Assembly (NCBI GenBank): GCA_003993805.1 | Contig: RSEF01000013.1 | Span: 19,829,715-19,893,714, forward strand | Source of the DNA: Himantopus leucocephalus | Taxonomy: Eukaryota; Chordata; Aves; Charadriiformes; Recurvirostridae | Direction of reading: 5' to 3' | DNA: 64,000 bases | Shown here: piece after piece, positions 13,343-26,735 of the stretch | Layout of the letters: each line of letters begins with the position of its first letter | How positions within the stretch are numbered: position 1 is the stretch's first letter | Notes under the pieces: generated by a model | The model's database searches: none | What the model was told of the DNA's origin: nothing | The model's input: only the letters and a program-made list of their open reading frames with translations | Position numbers and translations under genes: made by a program

Positions 13343-15849
13343 TGTTCATAAGGCCCTTTAAACAGTAACTCCCCAAACCCGGCTCCCGCAGCCACTCTGC
13401 CAAACAACTGCGGCGTGATGCAAAACCAGCTGAGACTTCACCCGTGTGTGAGGCTACAGGTGAGCGATGAGATTCGCGTCACTCCGGAGTGGTTTGGTTT
13501 GGGAGCAAAAGGCTAAAGAAGTAACAGCAGAAACAATCTGGTGGCTTTCAGCTACCCCAAAACTACCCGTATAATTCAGCCAACGCGCGGAGGAAGCCAA
13601 TACCGAATTGCCACTAAAAAGATCGGACAGGGGCACCGAGGCCGAAAGGAAAGGAGCCGGAGCCTGGTGTCTGGCTGGGAAGAGGGAAACATTTAAGGAA
13701 CAGCTATCAGAACCATTAAGGAGTTACAAGAAAAAACCTTTTTTAGAAGGCATCAGCGCAGTCACTCCCTGGCACAACTCAGGGGCAGCGGGGCTTCTCA
13801 CGAGGCGACATCTGGGGCAAAAAGGAAAGGGTTAGTGCTAAGGACGGGAGCCCAAATTGTGCAAAATAGACCAACCAATCTCTTGGGAAGTGCTGCCATC
13901 CCTCGAGGAACTGAATTCCTCCCGCTTTTCATAAGACAGATGCAAATTAAAAATAACTAAATGTGTGTAAAGAGTTTGATTTATCACGGGTCCAGGAGGT
14001 GGGGAACAGCGGTGAAGCGGAGACGCTGTAAATCAGCTGTCACAAACTTGGCTCAAACCATCTACGAGAAATTCAATTCCAGTTTGCTAATGCCATTATT
14101 AAGTAGTTTGGCAACATGATGTTACAGGGATCGAAAACGCGTTGTGTAATTGATGACTTCACACTGACAATACACCAAAGCAGCAGGGACGGGGAATGCT
14201 GCGCGCAGGGGTCGCCCCTCCGCTTTGCAAAGGCGCGTACGACTTTTATACTAATAGAAATGCAGTAATAAGAAACCAAAAGCACATCCACCAACCTGAC
14301 GGCTTCATTAAACTGAAAGGTTGCGTATCTATTCCCTACTGATACCGCTCTGCCTAAGAAAGTCTTAAATCTTACTGGTGGTTCACTGCGTACATCCCAC
14401 CACAGGCTACATTTTGTGTCAAAGGCACCCAGCTGAAAGGAGAGGGCTTGGATTTTCTAATTCTGTTTTCAGAGAGGATCCAGATGCTTTGCATCTCCAT
14501 TTTGTGCTTTCTGTCAAACACAAATTGTTTCTCAGGAATGGCAGCACTTTCAGCAATATCCACGGACAAAGTCACATCACGGTAACAACCTGGGGTAGCA
14601 AATGCCTTTTGAGTGCTCCAGTGACTGGGACGTGTTTGTTTGAGCCACACAGGCTTCATTATTCCAGCAAAACCAGCAGGGCAGACGATACCATTTCAAT
14701 ATTGAACAGTCAGCAAGGACAGAAAGGTTGTTGGGTCTCCGTGAAAAATGCCTTCTACTCTCAGCACCTCTAAACTCTGGCATCAGTAAAAGTTACCCCC
14801 TACCCGGGGTGGGGGCTAGGATATTTTTCCTCTCTCTTCAAAATTTTTCCTGCTCATGTAGTGTGCCGGGGACAGAGCACACGTGCAGAAGGATTTTTCA
14901 CGCGTGGGCAGAGAGGGTCAGTTATTCCTTGGGGACGGACCCATGCCGTGGAGACGCTTCTCAACCAGCGTCATCCAGCCAAGCACCAGCCCCACCCGCA
15001 GCCAGCGATGGAAGAGGACTGGCTTTCAGCACAGCAAGGAAAATTTTATTACGGACCAAGGCACGGTTCGAGTTGCTCACGCAGAACTTTCCCACGGCAC
15101 GCGGTGCCAGCGCCGGCCCTCGCCGCAGCGACCCGGGGGGCTCTGCCCGGCCACAGGAGCGAAAGCCTGCGCCTGGGAAAGCCCCGTTCCCTGTGAAGGG
15201 GACCGACCCGGGCAGCTCTACGCCTCACCTTGTGCCATTTACCCCGAGCTTTCTGCACCAGTAAATTTCCAATTCAAGAGATTAAGCAGAATTGGGCTGT
15301 GAGGAGATCCGCCTAAAGGGCTTTTTTCTGTGACTCACTCATTCCGTTTCCTGACAAGATCACTAAAGACTGGGAGATGTCAAATCTGAAGAATTCAAAA
15401 CAGTATTGAAAATGGCTCAAAACTGGGGGTAGTGAAAGTATGAGTACGGGCAGGAATTCTGCAATTTCAGCATTTCAACGCGTTGATGTTTAACTAAAAT
15501 TATTCACAGATAATTTTAGAAGCCAAAACGTTATCCTGGCACTGCAGTTCCACAGTCTCATTCTCTCCCTAAGACACTGAGAGAAAAAGAAAATGCGTAT
15601 CACGGAGGGAAGTTCTGCAGCTCAAACCACCCACTGGTGCTGTAGACAGTCCACTAAGGGCGAGCCTTGCTGAACGGCGTCAGCACTTCACACATAACGT
15701 TAATAACTACACGAAAAACCATGCCGTCAGCTGTATGTTCCACACCCGAACTGTTGGCCCGTATTAAGAGTTTTGGAACCTGATTAAACGTCCATGCACA
15801 GAAAATTAAGACAGGTTTAATGTAACTTTGTAAAGTCACTTACAATGTT

Positions 15850-16989
15850 TTCTGTTAAACAAGTGTGTGCTTTCAAAATCCTTATTTGGACTGTTTTCAA
15901 GCTTTAGCATATATAAGTTCAAGAGACTTCTGTCATAAAATTAATTGCAAATTATTTGACTTAATTTTCTGTATGCTGCAGCCCTTAAAAGAGATGCACT
16001 ATCTTTGGGTTAGAAAACCATTAAATGCTATCATGCATGATTACAGGCTAACAAACACGGTGACCGGTTGCCTATCAATATCTTGCAGTTATTTAGAATA
16101 TGCAAACAGGAATATGCTTAAATTAAACTCAAAATTATTATTACATTATGATGGCATAGAAATAATGCAGATGATATCATGCTGCATTAAGCAATTAAGG
16201 TCATACTAATGGCAACAGTTTCTTTCCTAGGAGTCACGGAATACTTGACACGCAACAGAATGATCCAGTGAGAGAAGAAATTGTGCCTTATGGATGTGGG
16301 AAACTGCATGCTCCATCTATATTTTCTTTATTTGTGCTCCTTTATGGGAGGATTTTGTAGACTACTGTTCGCTTGACTGACAAGTATTTATGCACAGTTA
16401 ACCTTCTTATTAGTTAAACATCTCCTTGGGGAAGTCTAAAATCCTTCAATAATGACCAATATGTATACTTTCTAATGCAGTTGATGGGTTTTGCCTTAAG
16501 AAAGGCTCTGGGCTAAAATGAGCTCAAGTAGTATATTACTTAGAAATCCTCCTTTCTTTACAAGCACAGACTTAAAAAAGGTTTTAGTGAGCTCAGACTT
16601 AACCCTCTCGCTGCTAACAACGGGCACATTCACTGTGATGTCCCCAATGGCAAACAGGTGAATACTCAGCATTCAAAATGCCAACAAAGGGTATTTATGT
16701 AGCTGTTGAAATTTGTACTCTGAGCTAATTTGGCTTGCTAAGTCACAAATGCACCGTTAAGTGAAAGCTGTTTGATAACATAAGTTTCAAACATATTCAG
16801 GATACAATTTCCAGATCCCCTTTTTCAAAGAAATGAAGAAAATGCGAGGCAGTGAGGTTTGAAGACTTCACACATCTTGAATTGCAATGAGGAATATGGC
16901 CATTCTTTCAGAGACCTGCACAGTGCCTCTCATGAAAACTTCAAAATAGTTTATTTAGAAAATAGCCTCTATCATGTATCTTTTGTTAT
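15850..16989. promoter_or_regulatory. AT-rich block with homeodomain- and octamer-like motifs
   Basis: This block is much more AT-rich than the flanking DNA and dense in ATTA/TAAT cores and ATGCAAA/ATGCAT-type motifs (for example around 16020-16200). It holds no convincing coding frame. The look is that of vertebrate conserved non-coding enhancers, but conservation cannot be judged from one sequence. Confidence 0.2.
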
Positions 16990-17213
16990 CTGGTTTTCAT
17001 TGCCTTTCATTATAATTATTCCTTTGAAAACAGAGGACCAGACTTGAGCCTTGCACTATATATTATTTAACACATACTTAAGCATCTGTGACAAGCAANC
17101 CTGGTTTTCATTGCTTTTCATTATAATTATTCCTTTGATTGAAAACAGAGGACCAGACTTGAGCCTTGTACTATATATTATTTAACACATACTTAAGCAT
17201 CTGTGACAAGCAA
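16990..17213. repeat. Near-identical tandem duplicate of about 110 bp joined by an N
   Basis: Segment 16990-17098 is repeated at 17101-17213 with a few substitutions and one 4-bp insertion (ttga). The only undetermined base, N at 17099, lies exactly between the copies. This is typical of two overlapping contigs or haplotypes placed end to end, so the duplication is probably not in the genome. Confidence 0.9.
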
Positions 17214-18990
17214 GTGAAGACAAAATACGTTGACAAAAGACATAGAAACTGGTCCTTGTTTAGATCTAAACTGGAAGTTTGTGACATGAGAGGTGAAGGT
17301 AGGTTTTAATTTTGTCTGAAATAGTACGAATGGATTTTCCAGAAAATAATGTGAAAAAGTGAGAATCTCTCTGGATAGTGACTGTGGAAAGCAAAGTGGT
17401 ACCACATGCAAAGGTACAGTTTCAGATAAGGAACCTGCACAAGATGAAGGTTTCAGGAAAAAAAAAAGTATCAGTGATTTATCAAACATAGACAAGGTCA
17501 GGACTTTATAGCACTTGCCCTCAGTATTAACCAGGGAGTTGTGTTCCTGGTTGACACATTCAGCAACTCCCTCACTTGATCTTAAACTGTACATACTCAA
17601 ATTTAACAGTTCTGTTTAATCTAAGGATTTTATACCTGCATCATATATGAAAGAATAAAAGCCAGCTATACCTAGCAGGGAACAGGAAGATGACAGCTAG
17701 TTCAGGTGCTTTCCAACTTTGCCATATAGCATTGGGAACGGATGACAGACGCACCAGTGACAGGTCTGTGTACCAGGGGAACAAAGGGTTTCTTCCAGTC
17801 TGACCACCTGAGAAACGCTGGGGTTTGTGCATGTTGCAGAATATACAACAGAGGGGAAAAAAGTGGAGGTTACACAATCAGGGTCAAGTATGCAAGAAAC
17901 TATTTTAATTTTGCTATCGCTTATGTAGATCAATCGAAGGTCCAAGATACAGTAGAAAGATAACACTACCAAATACAGTGCCTAATATAGCCAAAAGAAC
18001 TCGCTCTCCATCCTTTTAAGAGGCCATAAGAATCACTTTTCTTCACAATTAATTGCACTGGGCTGTGCTCATATTTACAACCCAGTTGGGAGGAAAAATG
18101 TTGAGAAGAAGGAAGGTGTCTTTGACCTTCATCTTCTCAGAAGGATGGAGATGGCGCAGCTGTCTGTTTCCTGTTCCATCCTAATTTCCATGGCATTGCA
18201 CTGCTCATTTGGGAAACATGAAAAATACGGTTGAGTCAATTCCTCTGAGTTACTCTGGAGGAGTCAGGCTCTTGGTAAGATGGAAGGTGATTGAAATTCT
18301 ATGGCTCCACTTTTTAAGTTATTGAAAACAGAAAACTGTCAGCTGCATAGTACTGAAAACAGTAGAGTACCTTGGCAGGATATCTTAGACCCCATTAGTT
18401 TCTGCTATTATTTATTGTGCATTTTTAACCCTTCGTATTCATCCAGGGGACGGTTCCACGGTCAGAGCTTCCATGAGCGCACGGGCACAAAGCCATCCCT
18501 GCAGAGCCACCCCACCCCTCCAACAGCACCAACCGCACTGCATCTCACTGCACCTTGGCGTTCCTCAAAATCAAAACTACAGAGGGGAAACTAGGAAAGT
18601 TTGGGGCATTCAGGCCCTAGAGATGTTACCATAATTGCCAAGCTGCCTTGGCAACCCCTCACAGTCCAACATGATTTCAGATTATTTCACATCCTACACA
18701 GCTCCTACCTAGGAGGAGAAGCCGGCGGGAGGAAGGGTTCAGTGCTCCATGTTTGGAAAAAGGTTCCAAAACACAAGAATCCCAGAGAGTAGCAACAAGA
18801 CAGAAGACAGCGGTCCAGGCTGAGACTGGAGGACTGGGACAGTTCCACCATGCAGAGCAGTCACTGGGTGACGTTATTACACCTGACCGTCACCTCGCCC
18901 AAGGACACTCGGGTTCCTGGTTTCACACTCCCGCTCCAGCTCGGCATCGCCGCACAGGACCATGCATCTGGTGCCTCAGCTGGTGGATCA

Positions 18991-19018
18991 GGCAGGGATC
19001 GAATGGCAGGGATCGAAT
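18991..19018. repeat. 14-bp exact tandem repeat
   Basis: The unit GGCAGGGATCGAAT occurs twice without a break. The reverse strand resembles a tRNA T-arm/B-box (TTCGATCC), so it may be a relic of a tRNA-derived SINE; no full tRNA fold was seen. Confidence 0.8.
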
Positions 19019-19739
19019 CTTTTGGCCATAACACGTACCAGAGGAAGCCTCCCCCAGCTCCAACGAAACCGAGCAGACACCCGCGTGTGCACACACGTGC
19101 GTGTAACAGCCCCGTGGGAGCGCAGCGGCGCCTGGAGGGCTCCTGCACCACTGAGCAATTGCACCACCTCTGGGGCAGTGCCTCAGCCGCTTAAGGATTC
19201 ATTCACTTCCAGGAATCAAAATAACACCCTGACTGTTTCCAGAGCTCTGAGTCATCTGAGGTTGGCTTATTCGTCATCCACGAGGGCTATAAAATCCTGA
19301 GGGGTGTCACCATTCATCACCAGTCACTGCCCCTCTTATCCTCAAAGCTCCACTCCCTGCTCGCTCCAAGCCATACTTCATTAATAACTAAGAGCCAACA
19401 CTTCAAAACTTTATTTAAGGGATTTGGTTTTCCTGTGAACTCTTTCCTCTTCTTACAGCCAGGAACTCAAACCTCAATATGTAGTTTTGCATATAGTTGA
19501 AAATGCCCCATCGTTTATTAACTTCATTTTAATATACTTTCAGTATGAGCCTTGCCCCTGAGGAGCAGCAGAGAGCCTGAGCTGATACAGCTGAAAGTAT
19601 AAGTGAAATTCATTTAAATTTACAGCTGCAGCATGGATTTGTGTTCCTTCAACTAATTTAAATTAGGAAATTAGTAGTCATGATGTAGTGAAAAAAATAA
19701 CCCATTTTTTACAACACAAAGTCCAAAACAGACTATGTT

Positions 19740-19910
19740 AAGGCATCAGCCTGGGATCTGGGAAAGCTGTGGTCAAGATTTAGCTCTCCCACAGTCTTTC
19801 ATCAGCCCGTGCAAGTCACTTTGCCTCTCCATGCCGCAGTTTTTCATCCATAAGATGGAGATAAGAGATCCACCCTCCTTGGGCACGTTGTGGGAGCCTC
19901 CAGGAAGGCC
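19740..19910 (+). mobile_element. MIR-like SINE remnant
   Basis: The order of segments matches the MIR core: a degraded tRNA-related part, then gcaagtcactttgcctctcc, a cagttttt segment, and catccataagatggagataa. These correspond to the core ending in cctcatctgtaaaatgggg of MIR/core-SINEs. Clearly old and diverged. Confidence 0.65.
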
Positions 19911-20947
19911 AAAGCGAGGAGCTACAGAAACGGCAAATTAAATACAAGAAGTTAGAGCTTTCATTTGCTGTGTTATTTAGATTAAAAGTGGTTTACTAGT
20001 TTTCATCTAAGAGATGAAAAGGAGTTGATCAGCAGCAATTTGACTACTATATTAAATTTGCATGTCGTGTTCCCTTTCTGTGGCTCTTCTGCCTCTCCCC
20101 CCAAGACTGGCAGTACACCCAAAATATTAATCCATGGTATATGAAGTATTTACAGCTATCCAGTCAACTATAACAGAACAAAATTATCTGTCAGAAAGTT
20201 GAGGTGGCAGCAACATATTTTGTCAAGTTTCCAAGGTATTTGAATTTCACAGACATTTAAAACATGTTCTAATTGTTCTCCTTAAACGAACGTGAACATG
20301 GAGACCTGACCCGGCCTCCGATTGTGACTCTCACATTGTGTCATTTCAGGACTGGGTCCCCGCTGCTCCTGAAGGCAAAGAGCAGCTCTGGTGAGGCATT
20401 TTGTAAGGGAAGATGTTCCCCACACAGAGAAAGCAAGATTTCATTACTGGAAATAATTCAAGTCCCATCTATTACACTCTTCCTTTAGGGCTGACGGGTG
20501 GGAGACAGACTCATCGTCGTCTTCCCTCAAGCTAGGCAGTCAATCAGCTTCCAGCGGGCTGGCCAAGCAGCCATACAGCTGGCAAAATAAAGCGCTGTTG
20601 TCAGATATATGAACTCTCACACACCTTTTAAATACCCACCGCCAGTTCTGACTAATACGAAACCCTCTTCCCCGGCGCCTGGGAAAGCCTCGATGTGCCG
20701 CAGTCTCAGAGCTCTGCCAGACGAGGTCTCCCCCGCTGTTCACCACCAAGACCCCTCTGGTGCAGGAGCTTTGGTTCTCCTGGCCGCCTCCTGCTGTGCA
20801 TACAGGCACTTTTTGCAATAATTGATTGGTTTTAGGGGTACAGCCACACCTAGTTTGCGGTCTGTGTTGAGCCCCGTTTACCAGCCCAGCTTGCCCAAGC
20901 CAACTTTCCACCCTGTCCCAATTTCTGAGCCAGTACCAAAACTGCCC

Positions 20948-21047
20948 NNNNNNNNNNNNNNNNNNNNNNNNNNNNNNNNNNNNNNNNNNNNNNNNNNNNN
21001 NNNNNNNNNNNNNNNNNNNNNNNNNNNNNNNNNNNNNNNNNNNNNNN
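20948..21047. other. Assembly gap (100 N)
   Basis: Exactly 100 Ns, the usual placeholder for a gap of unknown size. Open frames drawn across it are meaningless. Confidence 0.99.
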
Positions 21048-23456
21048 AAGGATCCAAAGCAGGGGTTTCCCTCCCAGGCAGGGCATGTCCCTGCTCCCGC
21101 CGCCCAGGCCCCCGCGCTGCTCCTGCAGAGGGTTGGTGGGTGCAGCCCCGGCACTGCCGCTCTCCCCTGGGCTGGACTGCTCCCCCAAAGCATCCGTGCA
21201 CTCGCTAACAAGCACGTGCATCAGCTGGCCATCAGATGCTTACCATTGACCACTGGCCCTTGGCAAGCACCCCCACCACGGGNAAGGGCTGAAATCGATT
21301 GTCAACACACCCTATACAGGCCAAGGGACTGGGAGACAGCAGAAATAGAGCCATTGATATTGTGGTAAAAACTAGATTTATGCATCTAGTAGCTAAAGAA
21401 AGGCTGATTTCATATGGGTTTAGCTCATGGTTGGATTCTCTGATGGCTGTTAAGATGCAAACATCCTCTCTTGTTTGGAGCACATTTAACAACTCTCTCC
21501 TGTGGGGAGTCATGAGCATCTAATTAGAAGTCATGTTGCATCATCTCCCTTCATGGAGGGGCTAACAGGGTTTCCTTCTTTTGTGCTCAGCCTCCTGTTT
21601 CCACCAAAGTCACAAGATACTTAAAATTCCAGATGAAATCATGAGGGTGCACAGACAGAGCCACACATACACACCGAGTTCATAAGACTCCATTTTTCTA
21701 GGAAACCAAGCTAAGAAGGTCTCCTGCTGTCTCACCTCACACAAGGCAGGGCCCGCTGCGCATTCCTTGAGGCTGAGGTCAGTGGGAGTGGAGGACAGCC
21801 AGCTCCTCCAGGAGCCGCATGCGCACTCCCCGATGAAAGCCAGCTTACCGCACACCCACCTTAGCCCTGGAGACTCTTACCGGGGCAGGTAAGAGTCCTA
21901 AGTAAGCATAAAAATCTTGAAGTCACAAAGAAACAAAAACCAGGAAAAAGTGCTTCAAAGAGGGGAATTCCCAGGGGTTGAGCTTTCCCTCCCTCGGCTC
22001 CTCCCGAGAGGAACAGCACAGCCTGAAACCAAAGTTCAGAAGATGTGTGCATGGGGTGGAGAGGAGCAGAGCAGCAGCTGCCTCGGCAGGAAGGCGGCAC
22101 TGCCCAGCGAGCACCTCAGAAACACACAGTGTCTGCAGCTGGGGAAGGACAACAGACAGCACTCAGATAAACTGCACTTTGCATCGGAGCACATAAAGGA
22201 CGCTGGTCTGTACCGCAGCTCAGATACAGCTCCCCGGTGCCTGCAGATACAGGAACCACTCTGCCACCATGGAGTAACTCTGCCCCGAGGACACCGACCC
22301 CCTGTGCCCTTCCACTCTGCTCTTCGCCAGGCTCTCGAGCAGCCCGGCTCCCGCTCTCCTCACCTTCCCGCAGGAGTGCTGCTCTGCAAGCCAGAGCAGT
22401 TGGAGAAACACACTCAAACTGCCAGCCCCCAAATCACAACGTGATCAAACAAAGCAGCAGCAAATACCTGAACCTTGATTCCCTAAAGCAGAGGTCCATT
22501 TGCAGCAGGCTGTTCAATACTTCCCCCTCCAGTAGCACCACTGCCCCCTCCACTCCTGGGCTGGTGCTCTCTGAGCAGCAGTATTTATAACCCGGTTGGC
22601 TTTGCCCCACTCTGGGCTGCGGCACTCGCTGTTGGCCAGAAGCACCTGGGAACACTAAAAGGTGATGCATCGTTGCAATCAGTGTTGTTATTTGCATCTG
22701 TGTTTCGGCAGGTAACCGAAGCCTGACATTGTCTACGGTCAGACCTGTGTGAAGAACAGCTGAGAGCACGCAAAGCGGCTTTCGAAGGCCGGCTAGGCTG
22801 GAGCTCAGGTCTACTGCTGCTTGGAAACCTGTATTTCTTCTTGTCTCAAAATATAGAAATTCATCCCTGCAGATTCAGCCCTCACTGGGCAAACTTCAGT
22901 GGAGCGGGATTTAGTGCTCGGTGTTCTGTGGTTCTCCACTGCACTGTGGGGAAAAAAGGATGAACGTACCAGACAGCAGGGAGAGACGAGGCCGTGGCAG
23001 GAGCGCGGAGCGGGGGCTGGCAGCAGCCACCTCTTCAGCCCGGCCCGGCTTTGGTGCCGGGGCGCCCGGGGCGCAGCCTGCCGGAGGGGCCACGCTCTGC
23101 CTGCAGGTCTCGCAGGCAGCTTAAGGTCCAAACTGGGGCTGCCCAGTGCCCTTCCCTGCCCAGGAGGACCCCCAGCACCAGGCCGTGCAGCAGCTCTCGT
23201 CTGCTCCTGCTGAAGCCCCGTCACCCACGCAGACGGCGTTCAGGGCGCCGGTCCTCGGGGGGTGGCAGTGTCACCCCGTCGCCTGCCTGCTGCACCCACT
23301 CGGCACCCGGTGCCCGAGCTCAGACCTCACAGCTGCTAACTCGGAGGTGCCAAAGCCCCTTCTGGGTCTGGCCCAAAATCTCTCGAGCCTGCTGTCAGCT
23401 TTAATCACCTCCGTTCCCCTCTTGGGCTTCCACCACAGCCCTCGGTGCAGAGACCA

Positions 23457-23510
23457 GAGGAGGAGGAGGAGGACGAGGACGAGGACGAGGAGGAGGAGGA
23501 GGAGGAGGAG
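23457..23510. repeat. (GAG)n/(GAC)n trinucleotide tract
   Basis: GAG repeats interrupted by GAC units. On the two strands they give runs of Arg, Glu/Asp or Ser in the frames, which explains the odd short open frames here. Confidence 0.95.
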
Positions 23511-25374
23511 ATCCGGGTGACCTCCCTGGGCGCAGGGAGGACGGTGCCCATCTGCTCGCTGCTGCTCGGCCCAGTTCCACCGCCAGCTAATGACACATCA
23601 ACAAACACATAACAATCTGTCTTAAGGAAAATCAGTGAATAAATTAAATTTTAAAATACTTCTCTATTTCTGGATAGGCACCACTCTGCTCCAGCTCCTT
23701 CAGAATCGGCTGAAGCCCTCGTGTTTCCCAACAGCAACACTGCACAAGGCTGTTATGGGCAAAATACAGCATTCAGCTCTCCCTAAGATTCATAAACAGC
23801 TCTCTAAACCACGCTTCTTCCGTAAGTGTAGACGGCTTCTCAGTGTTTGGCTTTTGTCTGCCATCATGAAAGGGAAAAAGGTGAAAAGAAGAGGTGATAT
23901 CCAGCTGCCGGTGGCTTTGTCCCCGCTGTGAGCCCCCCCGGAGGGGGCGGCAGGAGCAGGGGTGAGAGGGGACCGGGGGTGGGTTTGAGAGATGGAAGAT
24001 TTTAGGGAGGCTTTTGCTCTGCTGGCTGCGGGCCCCCGTGCTGCGCGCAGCCCTGCAGAGTCACGCTGGCCTGATTATGTCTTCAAGCAAACACAGTGTA
24101 TTTACTAAATGTGCAGGATTCGCTGAATTAGCACTAGACCACGTGTACAAAACCCACCGCTGCAGCTGTGCGCAGCCGCTTGCGGTGGCCGCTGGCGCGC
24201 TGGCCGCAGGGGAGCCCCACGGCAGAGCGACCCCGAGCCGGGACACGCACACCGCTCCCTGTGCCGGCCCTCGGGGTCCGGAGGCACAGGCAGGACCTGC
24301 CCTTCGCCCCCCTTCAGCGGCAACACCGGGCGTTGTGTTTGTGGGTGGGTAGGAGGACAAGCTGTTAGCTTCGGATCTATAATTTGTAGCAGCTTGTAAG
24401 AGGCACCCCCTCTCCCTGCCCTCCAGGAGCTAAAAACAGCCTGAAAGGTCCCTCTTCCCCGGCGCAGGCGGCGGGTGGCATCCACTCCCGAGGTGCAGAG
24501 CAGCAGAGGCGTTTTGTAGCCCCCCGGGAAGCGCTGCCGTGCCCCTGCCCTCTCCAGGCACACACGCTCCCCGTCGGCAGCAGTGTCGCAGCGTTCGTTT
24601 ACCCACAGCCCAGTGCCCCTGCGGCGCTCGCGGGGGATGCCTGCGGGGTCGGCCGCCCGGGCACTGGGTTGCGTGGTGGGATGGAGGACGGGGCGAGGAG
24701 CACGGTCCAGAGCACGCGAGGCAAGGTTAACGGAGGGAAGCTCTTCTCACTTGCTCATGATATTCACCATTGTTATTTCGAGCAAAGCCCAGAGGGACCC
24801 AGAAAGGAGAGCTGCCCCACCACCGCTGTGACAAAGGGGACTTCTCAGGAGCCCATCACCAGACCCGTGCGGGATGTGGGTCCTGCCGGAGAGCCATTGT
24901 GTGCAACTGGTACGAGGGCAGCCAGCCTGGAGGACACGGCGTCCTGGAGGGGCGATGCTCCCACTGGAGTGACTCCCGAGAAGGAGCGGAGACTCAGGTG
25001 CTCTAACATCTCCATAGTTTCACCCCAAAGACTTGAAGGTCACAGAGCTCCGTGAGAGTCATCCTTCTGGTGGGCCAAAGAAAACCTGTTTGGTTTGACA
25101 GAGCAGATACTTAAAAATGACTTTGGCCTCACGGACCAAGGGTTTGCTTTGCAACAGCAGGGTTTTCACCAGCGGTTTTCCCATGTTTCGCTGCCCATCA
25201 ATATAGAAACTATGATATGTGTGAAACGAGTTTTCCATTTCTTGTAACAATGCCTTATCTCCTGGTAATTCTGCCCAGGCAGTCATAGGGAGAGCGAGGA
25301 AATTAGTTTTCCTGTTGTAAGGATCATCCCGGTCTGTCAGGCCACGAGAGAGGCAGAGCTGATCGCAGAGGTTA

Positions 25375-25545
25375 TTTGATGTAGGCTCCTTCCCCGCTCT
25401 GCCACTGATTGCTTTTATGACCTTGAAGAGTCACCCCACCTCTGTTTTTCCCCCTCTTTAAACAGGAGTAATTATATCCAACTTCATGGAGTCCTTTGTG
25501 ATCTAAAGGTATTAAATGCAAAGCTTGTTTATATGTCAGTCTCAT
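25375..25545 (+). mobile_element. MIR-like SINE remnant
   Basis: The pattern ctctgccactgattgc, tgaccttgaagagtcacccc, acctctgttttt and gtgatctaaaggtattaaat follows MIR-type SINEs, including the 3' end seen in amniote copies. Diverged. Confidence 0.6.
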
Positions 25546-26539
25546 AACCACCAGAACTGGCAAAAGCCAACAACGTTAAATAGGTGAAATCCAAAGCTGG
25601 TAAAAGGCAGTACTGTCTTCGCCAGTGTCTGTATGCATTGGAAACTCACAGGAGCTGCTGGTTAAAGCGGGAGGAGGAGCTGCGCACACTCAGGTGAACA
25701 CCGAAATCTGTCTGATTTTCTCCCAGCGAAACCAAGCGGAGGAAGGTTTGGAGCGAGGCAGTGGCAGAGACTTGGGCTCACCTCACGCTTCTCACCACGG
25801 CACGCCTTGCCAAGCCCCGGGAGTCGGCAGCAAGAAAGGCCGCTGTAAACCCCCCGTGCTCTCTGGGGTGACGGTTGGTTTCTTATCGGGTGCCTTCTCC
25901 TCGGAGGAGCGCGTGGGCACGCTCAGCCGGTCCCCGGCGCTGCCAGTGTTGGGGTGGACAGAAGCGCTCGCTGGACAGCAAGGCTCCTGCGGGACGATGG
26001 GGACAAAGTGTGTTTGCTGTTTGGATCCATTTGAGCTCTTTTTTGAGCCAGCTTTGGAGGTGGGGAAGCCGAGGGCCGCAGCTCCCGGGGATACACGTCT
26101 GCGCAGCCACTCGGCACCGAAGAGAGGACGGGCACATCAGAGCAGAACAACTATTTCTGCTCCCAACACTGTTTCCCAATTTCCAGCTTCATGATAAACC
26201 ACTTTGATTAAAAGAGTCTCGCAATACGTATTTCAGCGGTTTCACCCCTTCGGCACAAGGCTGGTTCGGGGAAGAGGGCTCCTGCAGCCCAGCGGGACCG
26301 GGGCGGCAGCAGGCGACGCCGGCCGTGCCCAGTGCTGCCCGAGGAGCCGCGTCCTCCACACCAGCTCCCCGCTGCATCCAGCCTGGAGTTAATTACAACA
26401 TCGGCATCAAACAGAGACTTTTTAAATGAAAGGGAAGGACTAGCAGCTTTCTAGCTCTGCCTTTATTTTTTAACCCCAATTACGAGACGCATTGCAAAGG
26501 AGAGGCGGTGGCAGATAATAAAGTTCAATGGGATGGTGT

Positions 26540-26735
26540 GAGTGTTAAGTGGAGAACCAGGAAAGCCTCACAGCCCGATCCCAAATTGGACATTGATATG
26601 CTGTGTGGCCTCGTCTCCTGGTTTCCTCCATGTAAAGTGGGGGTGATGCTTAGCCCGAGGGGCGTTCCACAGATGAATTAGCATTTGGAAAGTGCTTTGA
26701 AGATTTAAAGTGTTATATAAATGCTAAGTGTTAGC
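26540..26735 (+). mobile_element. MIR-like SINE remnant with 3' tail
   Basis: Carries the gtgtggcctcgtctcctggt and tccatgtaaagtgggggtga core, then aaagtgctttgaagatttaa and gttatataaatgctaagtgt, the typical 3' end of amniote MIR-type SINEs. Confidence 0.65.

Larger units (their letters stand above)
3094..15849. other. Intergenic DNA upstream of SH3RF2, no gene recognised
   Basis: Mixed GC-rich and AT-rich sequence. Long open frames (3487-4209, 5007-5951, 11970-12524) have Pro/Ser/Arg-rich compositional translations and open frames on both strands, so they are not called as genes. It contains a TA/CA microsatellite (8358-8383), a poly-A run (13326-13342) and a near-duplicate around a single N (5351-5444). 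Confidence 0.6.
17214..20947. other. Intergenic DNA with MIR-like repeat, no gene recognised
   Basis: No supported coding sequence. It includes a 14-bp exact tandem repeat at 18991-19018 and the SINE at 19740-19910, and ends at the assembly gap. Confidence 0.6.

Noticed and set aside
20540..21221. Open frames drawn through the assembly gap
   Set aside because: They depend on 100 Ns of unknown sequence and arbitrary length.
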